NCBI GenBank assembly: GCA_001600415.1
Contig: BCJX01000018.1
Span: 340,112-404,111, forward strand
Reading direction: 5' to 3'
Length of the DNA stretch: 64,000 nt
Source of the DNA: Pascua guehoae
Lineage: Eukaryota > Basidiomycota > Tremellomycetes > Trichosporonales > Trichosporonaceae
Shown piece by piece: positions 13,002 to 25,072 of this stretch; the stretch's first letter is position 1, and each line of letters begins with the position of its first letter. The notes under the pieces are model-generated. The model was not told where the DNA came from, made no database searches, and worked only from the letters and a program-made list of their open reading frames with translations. The position numbers and the translations under genes were made by a program.

Positions 13002-14946
13002 ATGGCCGCCTACGGACAAGACAAGATGGTGGACGCCATCGACGAGAAGCCAACCGCCAGCGCTCAAGGCTCCACCGCCGACCCCGAGGCTGTGTCTTCC
13101 AGCACAGAGTTCTCGCCAGCCGAAGTCCGTCGCGTCACCCGCAAGATCGACCTCCGCCTCATCCCCGTTCTTTCCCTCATGTACTGCATCTCACTCATCG
13201 ACCGTACCAACCTCTCCCTCGCCCGTGCCGCCAACGGCACCCCCACCGGCACCCCGATGAACATTGAACTCGGGCTCAGCAAGGGTGCCCACTACAGGTA
13301 GGTACTGGCTCTCTCTCGGGGGTACTTTTGAGTGTCACCGTCTCAATTACTCACCCCACACAGTATCGCCACTCTCATGTTCTTCATCCCGTACATTATC
13401 CTGGAGATTCCTGTGAGTGACGGGACATGCCCCGATGAGCGTGGATGTTGGATGAGGAGATTCTGCGATGGGGGTCAAGCGAAATGTGCCGAGGCACGGA
13501 TCATGCTCCAAGGGGAAAGTTGCCAGCCTCGTGCGCACGATGGGGTAGTTACTGCTACCCTTGCCGCTACTTGCCGTTGCACACGGCACGCACAGACACA
13601 GTGCTAACACGTTCAGTCTCAGATCGGTCTCCGTGCTTTCGGTGCTCGGTGGTGGCTCGGCTCTGCTGTCCTGGCTTGGGGTGTGGTCATGGTCGGTATG
13701 GGCTATGTTACCAACTGGCAGGGTCTGGCTGGTATGCGTGCGCTGTGAGTTGGCGCCCCTCTCGCTCTCTCCCTCGTTGCTCACGCTCCCAAAGTCTCGG
13801 TGTCTTTGAGGCGGCCCTGTTCCCGGGAGCGGCGTACCTTATTGCTTGCTGGTACCCGCGTGACCAGATGGCGACTCGTAACGGCTTCTTCTACATCCTT
13901 TCGACCGCAGTTTCGGGCCTGAGCGCCACCCTCGCGTACGGCATCGCAGCCACCTTGCACGGCAAGAACGGCCACAGCGGTTGGCAGTGGATCTTTACCA
14001 TTTACGGTGAGTACGGGGCGGAGACTTGAAAAGCGAGACCTGGACGACGTTCAATGGCTTACATGCTTGCAGGTATCATGACGATCGCGATCGGCATTAT
14101 CGGCTTGCTCTTCATCACAGACTTCCCGGACAAGGCCAAGTTCCTGACCGATGAGGAGCGCCACCTTGTTATCACCCGCATCGAGAACGACCGCAAGGAC
14201 GCCGTCGCCGACACCATGACCTGGGCCAAGGCCAAGACGTACGCCTGTGACCTCAAGCTCTGGCTGTTTGGCTTCTTCTTCTGCTCGTCGACTCTTGGAT
14301 CCTACTCGCTCGCCTACTTCCTTCCCGTTATTCTTGCGTGAGTAGTGCAGTGTAGATTTCAGCCCGTCCAACCCCCACCACGACTACGACTGACTATTTT
14401 TTTTCTAGTCAGATGGGTTTCACCAACATCGAGTCTCAGCTCCTCGTTGCGCCCCCTTACGTGTGGTGCGTCATCCCCGCCATCGGCACCGCCATGCTCT
14501 CGGACAAGTACCTCCACCGTGCCGCTGCGATTTCCTTCAACGTCGTCTGCCTCATTGTCGGCACCTGCATGTACTCGCAGCTGCCAGCCAACCAAAAGGC
14601 GGCACGCTACGTCGGTATCTTCCTCGCCACTGGCGGCTGCAACTCCAACATCCCCCTTGTCGTGTCGTGGGCGCAGTCGTCGATTCGTGAGCAGAGCAAG
14701 CGTGGCTTTGCGTCGGCTCTCGTCATTGCCTTTGGCGGTATCGGTGGTATCCTCGCGTCGGTCTCCTTTATCGAGCAGGAGTTCCTCAAGGGCTACCCTA
14801 CCGGCATCTTCCTGACCATTGGCCTCAACGCCGCCACGCTCGTCTTTGGTGTTGCACTCAGCGTCTTCTTCGGCTACCAGAACCGTCGTGCCGACCGTGG
14901 CGAGATTATCCTCGAGGGCCACAAGGACTTCCGTTACCAGTACTAA
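13002..14946 (+). CDS. MFS transporter, allantoate permease (ACS) type
   Basis: Proton symporter of the anion:cation symporter family that includes yeast Dal5 and the nicotinate/pantothenate/biotin carriers; plasma membrane. Exons: 13002-13297, 13364-13412, 13617-13744, 13795-14006, 14073-14337 and 14409-14946, about 495 residues, phases consistent. Seen in the protein: cytosolic N-terminus with RKIDLRLIPVL, then LMYCISLIDRTNLSLAR in TM1, EIPSQIGLRAFGARWWLG, the GVFEAALFPGAAYLIACWYP segment of TM4-5, TDFPDKAKFLTDEER in the central loop, and AQSSIREQSKRGFASAL in the second half. These are typical of the family with 12 helices. Substrate cannot be fixed from sequence. The amidase gene 3 kb downstream would suit nitrogen salvage, but that link is speculative. 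Confidence 0.9.
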
Positions 14947-15222
14947 GTATTGTTGTAGTTAGTGGGTGGTTGTTTTGGATCCTATAATTCAGAATGTCAA
15001 CGCCTCTCCGAGCTAGCCTCGGGGACATGGTTATCTAGGAATATTTGCGGTCCAGCGAGGTGTGGAAACAGCAACGAGTGACACCCGGGCGCGTGCGGAA
15101 CGAGGAGGTACCAGTCTCTCAATCCCACTGCGCAAGACGCACACCGCCATGTGCATCGTGTGCGCTGCACACACATGGTACTAGTCTCTATCCCAAACGG
15201 GTCAACCGCAGCCCTGGGCTAC

Positions 15223-16452
15223 TCACGCCTTCTGGACAAAGTCGGTGACGACATCCACAGTCTCCTGTGGCCGCTCCGAGTGTACCCAGTGGCCGGTATC
15301 GAGCGTCTCGAGGCGCATCTTGGGGAAGAAGGCCTGGGTGATCGGGATGTTTGTGCGGTTGACATACTTGGAGTGCGCACCCTTGAGGAGCAGCATAGGC
15401 CCGTCCCACTGCGGCGACTGGTCCGTGACGGGCGGTGGGGGCGTGTATGGGAAATTGCCAATGTTGGGCACTGCGTCCTTGAGGAGGTCGACTGGGACGC
15501 GGAACACCATGTGGCCATCGGGGCCCGACATGGCGTTTGTCAAGAGGAACTGGCGGATACCCTTGTTTGGTTCGGTCTCGGTCAGAATCTTGTCGGCCTC
15601 GCCGCGTGTCTTGACCTTGGCGTCTTCGATGGCGCTCATGGCGTTCAAGTACGCATCAAAGCTGCGATGCGCGTCAGTCGCAGTCGCAACGTCGACACTG
15701 CACAGCACTGTGGCGACAGATTGCGAATCACGTGGCGGTGGACGCGGCCCGAGACAGTTGCCGGGCGGTGACTCACTCAGGCGAAATTCTGCCTCGTCCG
15801 GGAGTCATGTCCACCGAGATCAAGGTGCGCAGGTTGCCGTTGAGCTCCTTGTTGAGCGCATATGCCATGACCGCCTTGCCTCCCCTGTACGTCAGCCATC
15901 GGTACTGAGGCGAAGCTCGGAGCATCTGCCAGTCAGTTTACCTACATGCTGTGTCCGAGGAGGTTGATGTTGTCGAGCCCGTTCTTGTGGAAGAGCGCAC
16001 TGAGATCCTCGGCCATTGCGGTATACTCGTGCGGTGTGGCATGCGGCGACGCTCCGTGGTTGCGCAGGTCCTGTGCGTTAGCTCTCCGCGTTGGTCCTCA
16101 CAGATGGCAGTGGCGTTGACTTACGACAGTGTACACTGGCATCCCAAGCTTCAAAGCCCACGCCTTTGTGAGCGACCGCCAGTTTTGCTTCGATCCGCTG
16201 TATGTCAGTCATGTCTGCACACCCAAGGCCACTGGTAGCACCCAAACTGGACCCGAACGCCCTCGGCAACACTCACAACAAACCGTGACACAGCACGAGC
16301 GATTGGCCCGGCGCCGTGACCTCCTTGGGCTCAAAGACATCGTACGCGAGCTCGACGGGTGCAGGACGCGTCGCGTACGTCCGCACCGCAAGGCTCGGCG
16401 CTCGACGCACGCCCGCGCCGACACTTGCAAGCATGCGGATGCCGATGGTCAT
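15223..16452 (-). CDS. mitochondrial alpha/beta hydrolase, ABHD11/Imo32-like
   Basis: Serine hydrolase of the ABHD11 group (yeast Imo32, related to the Eat1 alcohol acetyltransferases); mitochondrial matrix. Exons: 16452-16277, 16197-16125, 16070-15946, 15884-15777 and 15661-15223, 306 residues. The first 30 residues (MTIGIRMLASVGAGVRRAPS and on) are Arg-rich without acids, as in a mitochondrial presequence. Family marks: LVLCHGLLGSKQNW (oxyanion region), DLRNHGASPH, nucleophile elbow GHSMGG split by intron 3, and GHWVHSERP with the catalytic His. ABHD11 guards lipoylated OGDH in animals, while Eat1 makes acetate esters; sequence alone does not settle which activity applies. Confidence 0.9.
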
Positions 16453-16747
16453 GGTTTTGTGGACAGAGTGGAGGTGAGGACAATCGCCCCATGCGCCAAG
16501 TCTGTCACCAGCCGCGATCCCGCTGGCCGAAATCTCGGACACGGTGCTCCGCCGGAACCGGTCGGCCCTTGCCGCCAATGACTGCGAGTCGGCAACCAGA
16601 CTGCATGGTCGAACACCACATGACACACCTTGAACAGTATGCATGGCGACGAGACAGGGCGTTATGCCTACACAGCCGGCTATCCTATCTATCACTCATC
16701 GGTCTTGTGCTCCGCGGGAGGCAAAAAGAGAAAAGATTATTTATCTC

Positions 16748-16855
16748 TGAGGAGTGTGGGATTTGAACCCACGGTGCTTACGCAGCAGGATTAGACCACT
16801 AGGTGGCAAGTGAAAACACTTGACTCTGCCCTCTTAACCACTCGAGCAACTCCCC
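16748..16855 (-). tRNA. tL(CAA): tRNA-Leu(CAA) with intron
   Basis: Acceptor stem GGGGAGT/ACTCCTC (one G-U), D stem CTC/GAG, T arm GTGGG-TTCAAAT-CCCAC and a long variable arm (TGC-GTAA-GCA) show a class II tRNA. The anticodon loop reads GT-CAA-G. The intron begins TGTTTTCACTTG, whose CACTTG pairs with the anticodon CAAGTG, the usual pre-tRNA-Leu(CAA) fold. Position 31:39 is an A-C mismatch. No introns elsewhere in the gene. Confidence 0.82.
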
Positions 16856-17068
16856 CGACGAAAGTGAGCAATCGCGGCTGATTTTGACGCTGCATCGGGG
16901 GTAATTACCCGCAGTTGGTTTCAGTCTTGGCCGCAACCCCTTCGCGACTGTCTCCCTCTGCAGACCAGCGCCGACAAGTTGTCCACAACCACCGTCGACC
17001 TCCACACCTCACGTTGTTAACAACTCGTGTGCACAGACCCGGCCACATTTAAAAAGGAGACAACTGTC

Positions 17069-17177
17069 TGAGGAGTGTGGGATTTGAACCCACGGTGCGT
17101 TACGCAACAGGATTAGACCACGGTGTGGCAAGTGGGATCACTTGACTCTGTCCTCTTAACCACTCGAGCAACTCCCC
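17069..17177 (-). tRNA. tL(CAA): tRNA-Leu(CAA) with intron, second copy
   Basis: Near copy of the tRNA-Leu 215 bp away on the same strand: identical acceptor and T arm, variable arm TGCG-TAA-CGCA, anticodon CAA, and an intron in which CACTTG again pairs with the anticodon. The introns differ in the middle, so the pair is a not very recent duplication. The sequence between and around the copies is not duplicated. Confidence 0.82.
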
Positions 17178-18060
17178 GACGCTGTTTGGGTGCTCCCGGC
17201 GCGGCAAGCTCGTCGCTCACAGACGAGACAACTGTCCAATTCGCCTCACTGATAGTGTGCCTGCTTCGGTGCCATTGAAATGACCCCTAGCTCACCCTCA
17301 GCTGGAGAAATGACGAATGAGCTCTCCCGTCGAGCGATCCCGGTCGCTGGATTGGTAGGTATCCTGCCTTCGTTTCGTTCGGGGTCACCGACTTGTCAGG
17401 ATCGGGACCTCATACCCCCCTATGGCTGCACGCCATCGCATTCTTGATCGGTCACGCTGTTCCCCCAATGACTATTGCACTCTAGAAAAACACGCAGTCA
17501 GTTCATCCCCCATCAGAGCATTGGACGCTGGGGTTCAGGCCTGGCGAGCTCATTTACGCGACGATTATGCGCCACGCAATTTCCTTATCACTGGAGCTCC
17601 TAATCCCATCTCGGTGCTAACATCCTTATCGGTATTTAGCCCTCTTTCCGATAGTGACCGACTGGACTGGAATGTTGTCCAATGTGTCTACACAGAACTT
17701 GGCACACTGCTCACCGAGTTTGGCGACTACTGTGCAGGCCGCCGTCGCGGGCGCCGGTGTTGTCCAGATCTCGAGTTTGTCAACTTGCCGTCTTGAGTGG
17801 AAATCTGGGAAGTGACGAGCGAGCGGCAACTTGTGACGCCATGGTGCATAACCGACGGCGATGGCCGGTGGTTGGCCGCGGGCCGAGTGAACACGGCTGG
17901 AGGAGTTTATTTACCGAAACGGTCAAGCCACGGCGCTGCCGCAAGCCACCGCCTATTGATGGGAACCCGTCTGGTCGTTACATTGCAGTCAACTGTTGTA
18001 TAAGTACCGCCCGGGCTCTTGTGATTGCCGCCTCGTCCTATTCTAACAACTTGCACGACC
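17178..18060. other. intergenic, amidase promoter region
   Basis: Between tRNA-Leu and the amidase gene. One 124-codon plus-strand frame (17422-17796) lacks conserved motifs and I treat it as chance. A TATA-like element lies near the 3' end (17999-18004). Confidence 0.55.
17999..18004 (+). promoter_or_regulatory. TATA-like element of the amidase gene
   Basis: TATAAG sits 62 bases before the amidase ATG, a suitable distance for a fungal TATA element with a short leader. Position and sequence are the only evidence. Confidence 0.4.
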
Positions 18061-19860
18061 ATGACCGTGACTACTGAGCCGACCCCCGTGCCCGCCGAGA
18101 AGCCGTCCAAGACGTGGGAGGAGATCAGCGCGGCCAAGATTGCAGCTCGCGAGGCGCTCATCCCGGCGGAATGGCGGCTGCGCGAGGGCACATCGCTGCC
18201 GCTCAACGTGCTGGACGTGCCGCGCACGAGCGGGATTCTCACCGCCAAGGAACTCGAGATCACCGAGACGCCTGCGGTGAAGCTGGTGGAGCAGCTCGCG
18301 GCGCGCGAGCTGAGTGCCGTCGACGTGACGACTGCGTTTAGCAAGCGCGCCGCTGTCGCGCACCAGGTGACCAACTGCCTGACCGAGATCCTGTTCGAGA
18401 ATGCGCTCGCCCAGGCGCGCGAGCTCGACGCCGAGATTGCCCAGACGGGCGTTCCGAGGGGACCACTCCATGGGCTTCCCATCTCGCTCAAGGACAACGT
18501 CAACGTGCCCGGGTACGACAGCACAGTCGGGTTTATCAACCACGCGTTCCACCCCGCGGGGGCTGAGGACGAGGCGGACATTGTCACGACGATGCGTGCC
18601 GCCGGCGCCGTCTTCTTTTGCAAGACCAACGTGCCCACGGGCATGCTCATGGGCGAGACGTACAACAACGTGTGGGGGTACACGCCCAACCCGTACAACA
18701 CCGAGTACGGATCTGGCGGCTCGAGTGGCGGTGAGGCGGCGCTCCTCGCGATGCGCGGGTCGCCGCTCGGTGTCGGGACGGATATCGGCGGTTCGATCCG
18801 CATGCCCGCTGCCATCTGCGGCATTTACGGCATCAAGGCCGCTGGCGGTCGGTACCCGTCGATGGGCCTCAAGGCCGGGCTGCCCGGTCAGGAGGCCATC
18901 AAGTCGGTGTGCGGGCCGATGAGCGCCGACCTGAGCGCCCTCGAGCTGTGGTCAAAGGTCATCATCGGGAGCAAGCCGTGGGAACGCGACCCGAACGTGT
19001 ACCCGGTTCCGTGGAAGGAGGTTGAGCTCCCTGAGAAGCTGTCCTTTGGTGCGTACTGGAGCGAGTAGACACCACTGACTTGCCAGGCATCATCTATGAC
19101 GACGGGGTCGTCAAGCCGACACCGCCCGTACGCCGCGCCCTCCTCGAAACCAAGGCCGCGCTCGAGGCTGCGGGCCACAATGTCGTCGAGTGGGAATCCC
19201 GCCCGTCTGGAAAGGAGGGCAACGCCCTGCTGATGCGCTTCTTGCTCGGCGACGGCGGCCTCAAGCTGCGCGCCGCCGTGACCGGCGCCCCCATCCCCGA
19301 GCCGTGGCCCAAGGGCCTCGAGCTCGTCGAGCACGTGTACAACATGCACAAGGACAAGCCGCCGACGGTCTCGGGGCTCTGGGACCTCCAGCTCGAGCGG
19401 CAGGCGTACCTCCGCAAACTCCTCGCGTCGTGGACGGCCACCAAGGACATCTCGGGGACAGGACGGCCGTTTGACGGCATCATCTCCCCTGCGACCGCAT
19501 TTCCCTCCAACCCCCGGTACGGGTTCAAGCACGCCGGGTACACTGGCATCTGGAACCTCGCCGACCAGACTGGCTGCGCGTTCCCAGTCACGTTTGCGAC
19601 CAAGGACGACACGCCCACCGACGAGGACAAGGCGCGCGAGTACTATGGGGATGACGACAAGGCTGTGTGGGAGGCTTGTGAGTGGTGGCACTAGAGATTG
19701 ATCTGTGCTGTGTATAGATCGACTAACATGGTTAGATTCGGCGGAGCGCGTAGACGGCATGCCCGTTGGCCTCCAGGTGATCGTGCCCCGCCACCACGAG
19801 GAACTCGCCCTCAAGCTCACCGGGGTTATTGCGGCGGCGCTGGACAAGAACCGCCAATAG
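18061..19860 (+). CDS. amidase-signature family amidase
   Basis: Hydrolyses amide bonds to acid and ammonia; similar to fungal acetamidase/AmdS-like enzymes, cytosolic, supplying nitrogen. Exons: 18061-19048, 19087-19677 and 19736-19860, 567 residues with correct phases; intron 1 is only 38 nt. The Ser-cisSer-Lys triad is visible: Lys144 in SLKDNVNV, cis-Ser221 in GSGGSSGGE and nucleophile Ser245 in GTDIGGSIR. C-terminal DGMPVGLQVI is the usual end of the fold. The ATG at 18061 has an ACC context and follows a TATA-like box by 62 bases. GC-rich third positions match neighbouring genes, so recent transfer is not suggested. Confidence 0.93.
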
Positions 19861-20386
19861 ATCAATAAGCGGGTTTTAGAAAAGGGCCAGTATGAGAAAC
19901 TGGTTGGTCACGAGCAGAAGCGGGAACTGGAGAATCACGGAACGGGTACTGGACCCAGCAACAGAAGTAGGTGCTGTTGGTAGATGTAGGGCAGACACAG
20001 CGAATGATAAATTATGGGCAAACAACACACCTAGTAGTCCTGACCTTGTGCTGAGGCAATGTTCGCGGTCTGCTGCTCCTGCACAATTAATCCCAAGCAG
20101 TCGAGTGTGACAGTATCATAGTCCTTGGGTCAGCGTCGACAGTGAACCTCATCTCATTTATCTCGCGAGCCTGCCGGGTACATTCGGACGGTACTTGTAG
20201 ATGCCCTCAGCGACTGAGGAACTGGGATCGCCACCATGCTCTCATCCCATCAGCCACACTCCCCACACTCATCCCTACCACGACAAAAACGGTGACTTCT
20301 GCGGCCAGGTACCTCACGAAATTGTCAGACTTCCTTCCCGTCGCTAATGGCCGCACATCACCAAAGGGGATGTGCAAAACAGCATG
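19861..20386. other. intergenic, amidase 3' flank
   Basis: Terminator-side region of the amidase followed by the 5' flank of tRNA-Pro. Nothing recognised. Confidence 0.6.
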
Positions 20387-20490
20387 GCTCTCGTGGTGTA
20401 GTGGTTATCATACTCTCTTAGGGTTCTGTTTAGTCCTAAGCTAGTCTTCCTGATTGGGAGTGGCCCCCGGTTCGAATCCGGGCGAGGGCC
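20387..20490 (+). tRNA. tP(AGG): tRNA-Pro(AGG) with intron
   Basis: Acceptor GCTCTCG/CGAGGGC (one U-G), T arm CCCGG-TTCGAAT-CCGGG, anticodon stem CTCTC/GGGAG and loop TT-AGG-G. The intron of about 30 nt holds TCCTAAG, which pairs with the anticodon region CTTAGG. A T5 terminator follows at about 20496. A second copy lies on the minus strand at 42084-42188. Confidence 0.9.
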
Positions 20491-21450
20491 TGTGCTTTTT
20501 ACCTCTCTCGCTCGACTGGTCCTCGTCCTGCAAGCGTTTTTGGATGGTGTGTGCTGAGATGCGGGATCGTGGGATCCGAGTGGTGGTGGATGGTTTGGTG
20601 GTGTGGGCGGGACAAAAAGTGCCACATTGGCAGAGTTGACTTTTGTGGTGCCACATTCAACGTGTGCCGGATATTTCGGTTGCCTCATGCGCGCCGTTCT
20701 ATGTTTCGGGTTCACTTGAGAATGGAGCGATTAGGGCGGGGAGGAGGCTTAGGGAACTCGAGGTCTGGGGTGGACGGCGGATATTGATACGGCCAGATAC
20801 GCATTGGGCCATGCCAAGCTCCAAGCGGCCTCCTGCCAAATTTGCCATTGCTACCACACACCACCACACAAGCCCGGCTACCGCACCCAAGCCCGGCCAG
20901 TATGAAGTTGTACCCGGCGGAAAAAACTGCACTTGTTCTTTGTTGTCTATTGGTAACACTTGGCATTTTGCTCTGGAGAGGCTACGGTGGTTCCCATATG
21001 TGCTGGCTCGTCTCATCTTGGTCCTCCCTCATTAATGCCCAGCTTGAACCCATTTAACAACATGACTCTCTTGCGACTGTTTGGAGCGGAGCGATTGCTT
21101 GGAATTCTTTAGAACGTGCTCTGATGGCCTGCCTAGAAATGAATCGCGCCCATAGTCCTCTCGCACTGAAGCAGAGGGCACCCTCTTCGCATTCAAAAAA
21201 CATCAAAGGGATGAATTAATGTCCTCCTCTGCCACAAGCGGTTGGCGCAAAGGGACTTCCCTTCAACTGCACGTACAATCGGTGGTGACCCTGAAGATGC
21301 CACCGAGCGCGCGAGCAGAACTGCCCCCATCTGCACCAGTAGCTTCCTCGGAACCTGAAGACAGGAGAACATCATACATTAAAGGAGAGGTGACAACGAG
21401 ATACCACACCACGGCGGTAGTGTACAATATCAATGGGACACTGAAAGTGT
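20491..21450. other. intergenic between tRNA-Pro and prenylcysteine oxidase
   Basis: No ORF with family motifs or consistent splicing. Composition is less GC-rich than the genes. No repeat recognised. Confidence 0.55.
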
Positions 21451-24327
21451 TCAAGCGCCGGGGACGTGACACGTAAAGTCCCACGCGTCGCCGGCTGAGC
21501 AGTCCCCGAGTGGGAGACCCCACCAGCGCTGCACGGTGCGTGCCACTGCCTCGCGTGCGGAGAGCGTCTGTGTCTCCATCCTGACGTCAGCAGACTGTCG
21601 TCCTACACAACCACAACGCCGTGGACAATGGCTAGCATTGTAACCCCCCGCCTGTATATTGGGGGCGTGTACTCACGTCGAGACCCACGGCTCGAGCGCG
21701 CCGAGGTAGTGCACGCCCTCTGCCGGCTCTGCAGGCGGGAAGACCGCAATGGGCCCCAGTTTGGGGTACGCGTTCCAGGTCTTGCGGAGGAGCCAGGCCG
21801 GGTCGTCACCAAAGAGGGCGACGAGCTTGGCATCCGAGAGCTTTGTGAGGGAGAAGATCTTGACGACCCACTCGCCAGAGCCCGGGTACGTTTCGCCGTG
21901 GTACGAGATGGACTGGAATTCGGGGGTGACCCCGCCAGCAGCGGTGGTCAGGACAGTCTGTGGGACACGCGTTCCCGCCGGAACGTTGAAGTAAGCGGGG
22001 TTGGGGTTCGGAGACGTCGTGACGAGCAGGGTAACGTGTAGTTTGACGTATGGAGTTTCGCTGGGAGTAAGTCGGCCTGTGTTGGGACATTGTGTTTAAC
22101 AGGTGTGGCTCACGGGATTGGGTCGGCGTCGACACCGCTGAGCTTGGGCAGGTTATGCCACGGCGCAGCAAGGAAGACCTGGTCGAATGTGTCGTCCGCA
22201 CTGGCTGCCGCCTTCTTGTCACCCTTTGTAACCAGGCGGAATGAGGTGCCGTTGGCCTTGACCTCTGTCACCTCGGTGGCAAGATGGACTGTCGCGCGGC
22301 TGGCGTTGAGCATACCCGCAAAGATTTGCCAATTGCCGCCTTGCACGACGCTGGCACCGCCAGTCGCTAACGACACCCCGGCGCCCAGCGCGTGGACCTC
22401 ATCCATGTTGCTCGCGTACTGGTGTCAGCCCTTGACGGCAGGATTCCATGGTGACACTCGGCCGCCACGACGTCGGAGAAGAGCCTCCAAACAACTCACA
22501 TTAACACGCGTACTCGCCTCCATAATCTCCCTCATCCACAAGTCGCTCACGCCCACCTCGCTCCGCGCCCAGTCCTTTCCCGAGTTTGTGGTAAGCCGGG
22601 CTCCGAGATCGACACTGTCTCCAAACTCTTCGATGCTGTACACTGGCCCGCGAGCAGCGAGGAACGCAGGGTCGTACAGGCGCTTGAAGCGCGCCACCAT
22701 GTGTGCAACAGCCTTGGTCTGCCGGAATTTTGAAAGGGGACCGTACCGCCGCAGGGCCGCGACCGTGTCCCACCACCCCGACCAGAGTGTCTTTTTCCCC
22801 GACGTTGTGAAGCGGAAGTCGGTGCCGTCCCAAATGCCAATGCCGGCTTGGCCCCAGGACGGCTCGGCGAGCGTCAGGTTGAAGAGCTGTGGTCAGTACC
22901 AGAATGCATCCTGTGCGTCGTCAAGGCAGAACGCCCTCGTAGTACGACGTTCTCGTTTTCTGTTTTTCCACTCCATCTCCATGCACGTTCGCAGCATCGT
23001 CTCTAAATCTCCTGCCTGAACGGTCTGGTGGACTGGGGCAATGACCTGTCCGCTGTGGTCGGCGAAGGCAGGCATCTGCCCAAGAGGTTGGCTCCTCGGA
23101 GGTAGCTCAAGCTCGTACCAAGACTGCAACCTAGTCCTTCGGGAGTGATAGCGGCCTTGAAGGAATGTGCGAGACGACCCACTCTCTCTGCCGTGACGCT
23201 AACCTGGCTTCCTCTTCCCAGACATCGAGCATGAGAATCCTCAAGGTCACAAATCATTCTACGCACCTTGGCCGCATTGACGAGGTTCTTGTTGGCATCG
23301 ACAAAGATGCTGGCACCCAGCTCGATCGGGGGAAGGTGCGGGTCATCGTGCGGGTGCACCGTCGTCGTCCCTGGTGGTCAGCCGAGGTTGGAGACTGCAG
23401 TGCTGGCAGGGAGTCTGATGGAACAATGAGACAAGAAGGAATGATGGGTCGTGGTACAGTGATCGACACTGTTACATGTTTGTTGACAGTGAAATTGCTA
23501 GTCATGGTTACAGAGAGGCGAGAAACCGGCGATCAATAGGAAAAATGGAAGAACAAAGGAAGGGAACGAATGACCAACTCAAGGGAGCAAAGGAAGGGAA
23601 CAAGGGAAGGGAGCAAAGGAAGGGAATATGGAAATGCAAGAGGTCAAAGGAGTAGACGGGATGAGCCCGCCACGGCCAAGCCTCATCAACACGGTGACAA
23701 CCAACGAGTAGAGGCAAGAAACAATGAAGCAAACGGACAAGGGAAGAGAGAAACGACCACCGGCGGACACGCTTGGACACCAGCCGGTCGGGTATCGAGC
23801 TCGTCGCTCATACGATGCCCCAGAGTACCACATTACGACGAGGTGAAGGAGAAGCTACCACTCAGCGTCATCAAGCTCTCCTGTCCGAGATAGGCGCAGC
23901 GCCAGCCGACAATGCGAAAGAAGCAACATGAGCTCGACCACCAACCACCAACCACCAACCACCAACCGAGGAAACCCCCACACCAAACTCGACACCAAAC
24001 TCGACACCAAACACCACACCAAACACCAGACACGACTCGCACACGACATGACTCACGTCCACCAACCCTCCCCTCGCGCTCAAACACAACCACCTCCAAC
24101 ACCTCCCCCTCCGCCATCCCCGCCTGGCGCTCGACAAACCGCCCAGCGCGCGAGATAAAAAAGGCCGCCGCGGCCCCCGACGCCCCCGCGCCGACGACCG
24201 CGACGCGCCGGCGCGGAAGCTCGGGTGCGGGTTTGGGTTTGGCGCCTTGGACGTCAAAGACGATTTGGTCGTCGGCCGAGGCGGCGGTGACGATGGGGAG
24301 GAGGAGGAGGAGGGGGGAGAAGAGCAT
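21451..24327 (-). CDS. PCYOX1: prenylcysteine oxidase
   Basis: FAD-dependent thioether oxidase that frees cysteine from prenylcysteine left after breakdown of prenylated proteins; lysosome/vacuole or secretory lumen. Exons: 24327-24057, 23370-23267, 22886-22500, 22418-22114, 22060-21677 and 21580-21451, 526 residues with consistent phases. The start has a signal peptide (MLFSPLLLLLPIVTAASADD). FAD Rossmann motif VAVVGAGASGAAAAFFI is in exon 1 and GGR ends it; IELGASIFVDANKNLV, MEASTRVNYASN and GGNWQIFAGML are typical of the Pcy-lyase domain; PWVSTMETQTLSAREAV is the usual C-terminal flavin motif. Intron 1 (686 nt) and intron 2 (380 nt) are far longer than others in this window and contain low-complexity repeats. 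Confidence 0.92.
23371..24056 (-). repeat. repeat-rich 686-nt intron 1 of prenylcysteine oxidase
   Basis: Plus-strand features: a purine-rich zone 23535-23640 built of GGAAGGGA-like units; CCACCAA repeated several times around 23937-23970; CTCGACACCAAA-type units around 23985-24025. These simple tracts explain several spurious open frames. Bounded by a GTGAGT donor and CAG acceptor. Confidence 0.7.
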
Positions 24328-25072
24328 GGTGTGCTTGTGCTTGTGCGATGTCAGGTTAGAGGCGGAGTGGGTTGGAGGAAGAGGGATAATGTGGTGGGAT
24401 ACGCGTGCGACGCGCCTAGAGGCCTTGGGAGAGGCTGAGAACGGGGCTGAGAATGGCTTCTGTTGCCATGACTATGGCACTGCATGTCGTCATCCGGTGG
24501 AGGCGGGTGGGTGGCAACGGAACCAAATTGGTGGCACCATTGTTGACAGGACTCTGTGGGCGCTGCGGGCGCTTTGGGTGCATTGATGCGGATTCTGACC
24601 ATGGGAATCCGCCTGCCGCCTGGTGCATGGGTCTCGGTACCGTCTTCGGTCGCTTTCTCGCTTGACAACATGATTCAAGACCTGATGGATGTTGTCCATG
24701 CACGCAGGAACGTGCGGGACGCTGTTCTGATGTTGCTCACTGCCGCCTGACTCAGCTGTCGCGGCTCTGCCACGCTCGTGTCGTTCAGCCTCTGTTCGAC
24801 GTGTCCCCACCTCAGCAGACATCTCTTACTGGCCATCTGCACCTCTGCTTATCTGCTGATATGTACAATCACATAAGACTACGATGTATGACTGTGTAAC
24901 TGTGCTTCCAATGTCGTCGATGACGGTCAATGATTAGAGTTCTACCCGCTTCCGAAATCCTACTGTGACAACACCCCACTTCCTTCCGTATGCACAAAAC
25001 CCGTACCCGTACTCGTCCGTGTCGTCAATTACCACATTCTTGTCCTTGGCTCCGAGTCTTCTCCCACACCTC
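24328..25072. other. intergenic, prenylcysteine oxidase upstream
   Basis: 5' flank of prenylcysteine oxidase and 3' side of the Ser/Pro-rich gene. No gene recognised. Confidence 0.55.

Noticed and set aside
13002..19860. MFS transporter and amidase as a nitrogen-catabolism cluster
   Set aside because: They are separated by a hydrolase gene on the other strand and two tRNAs; no shared motif was found.
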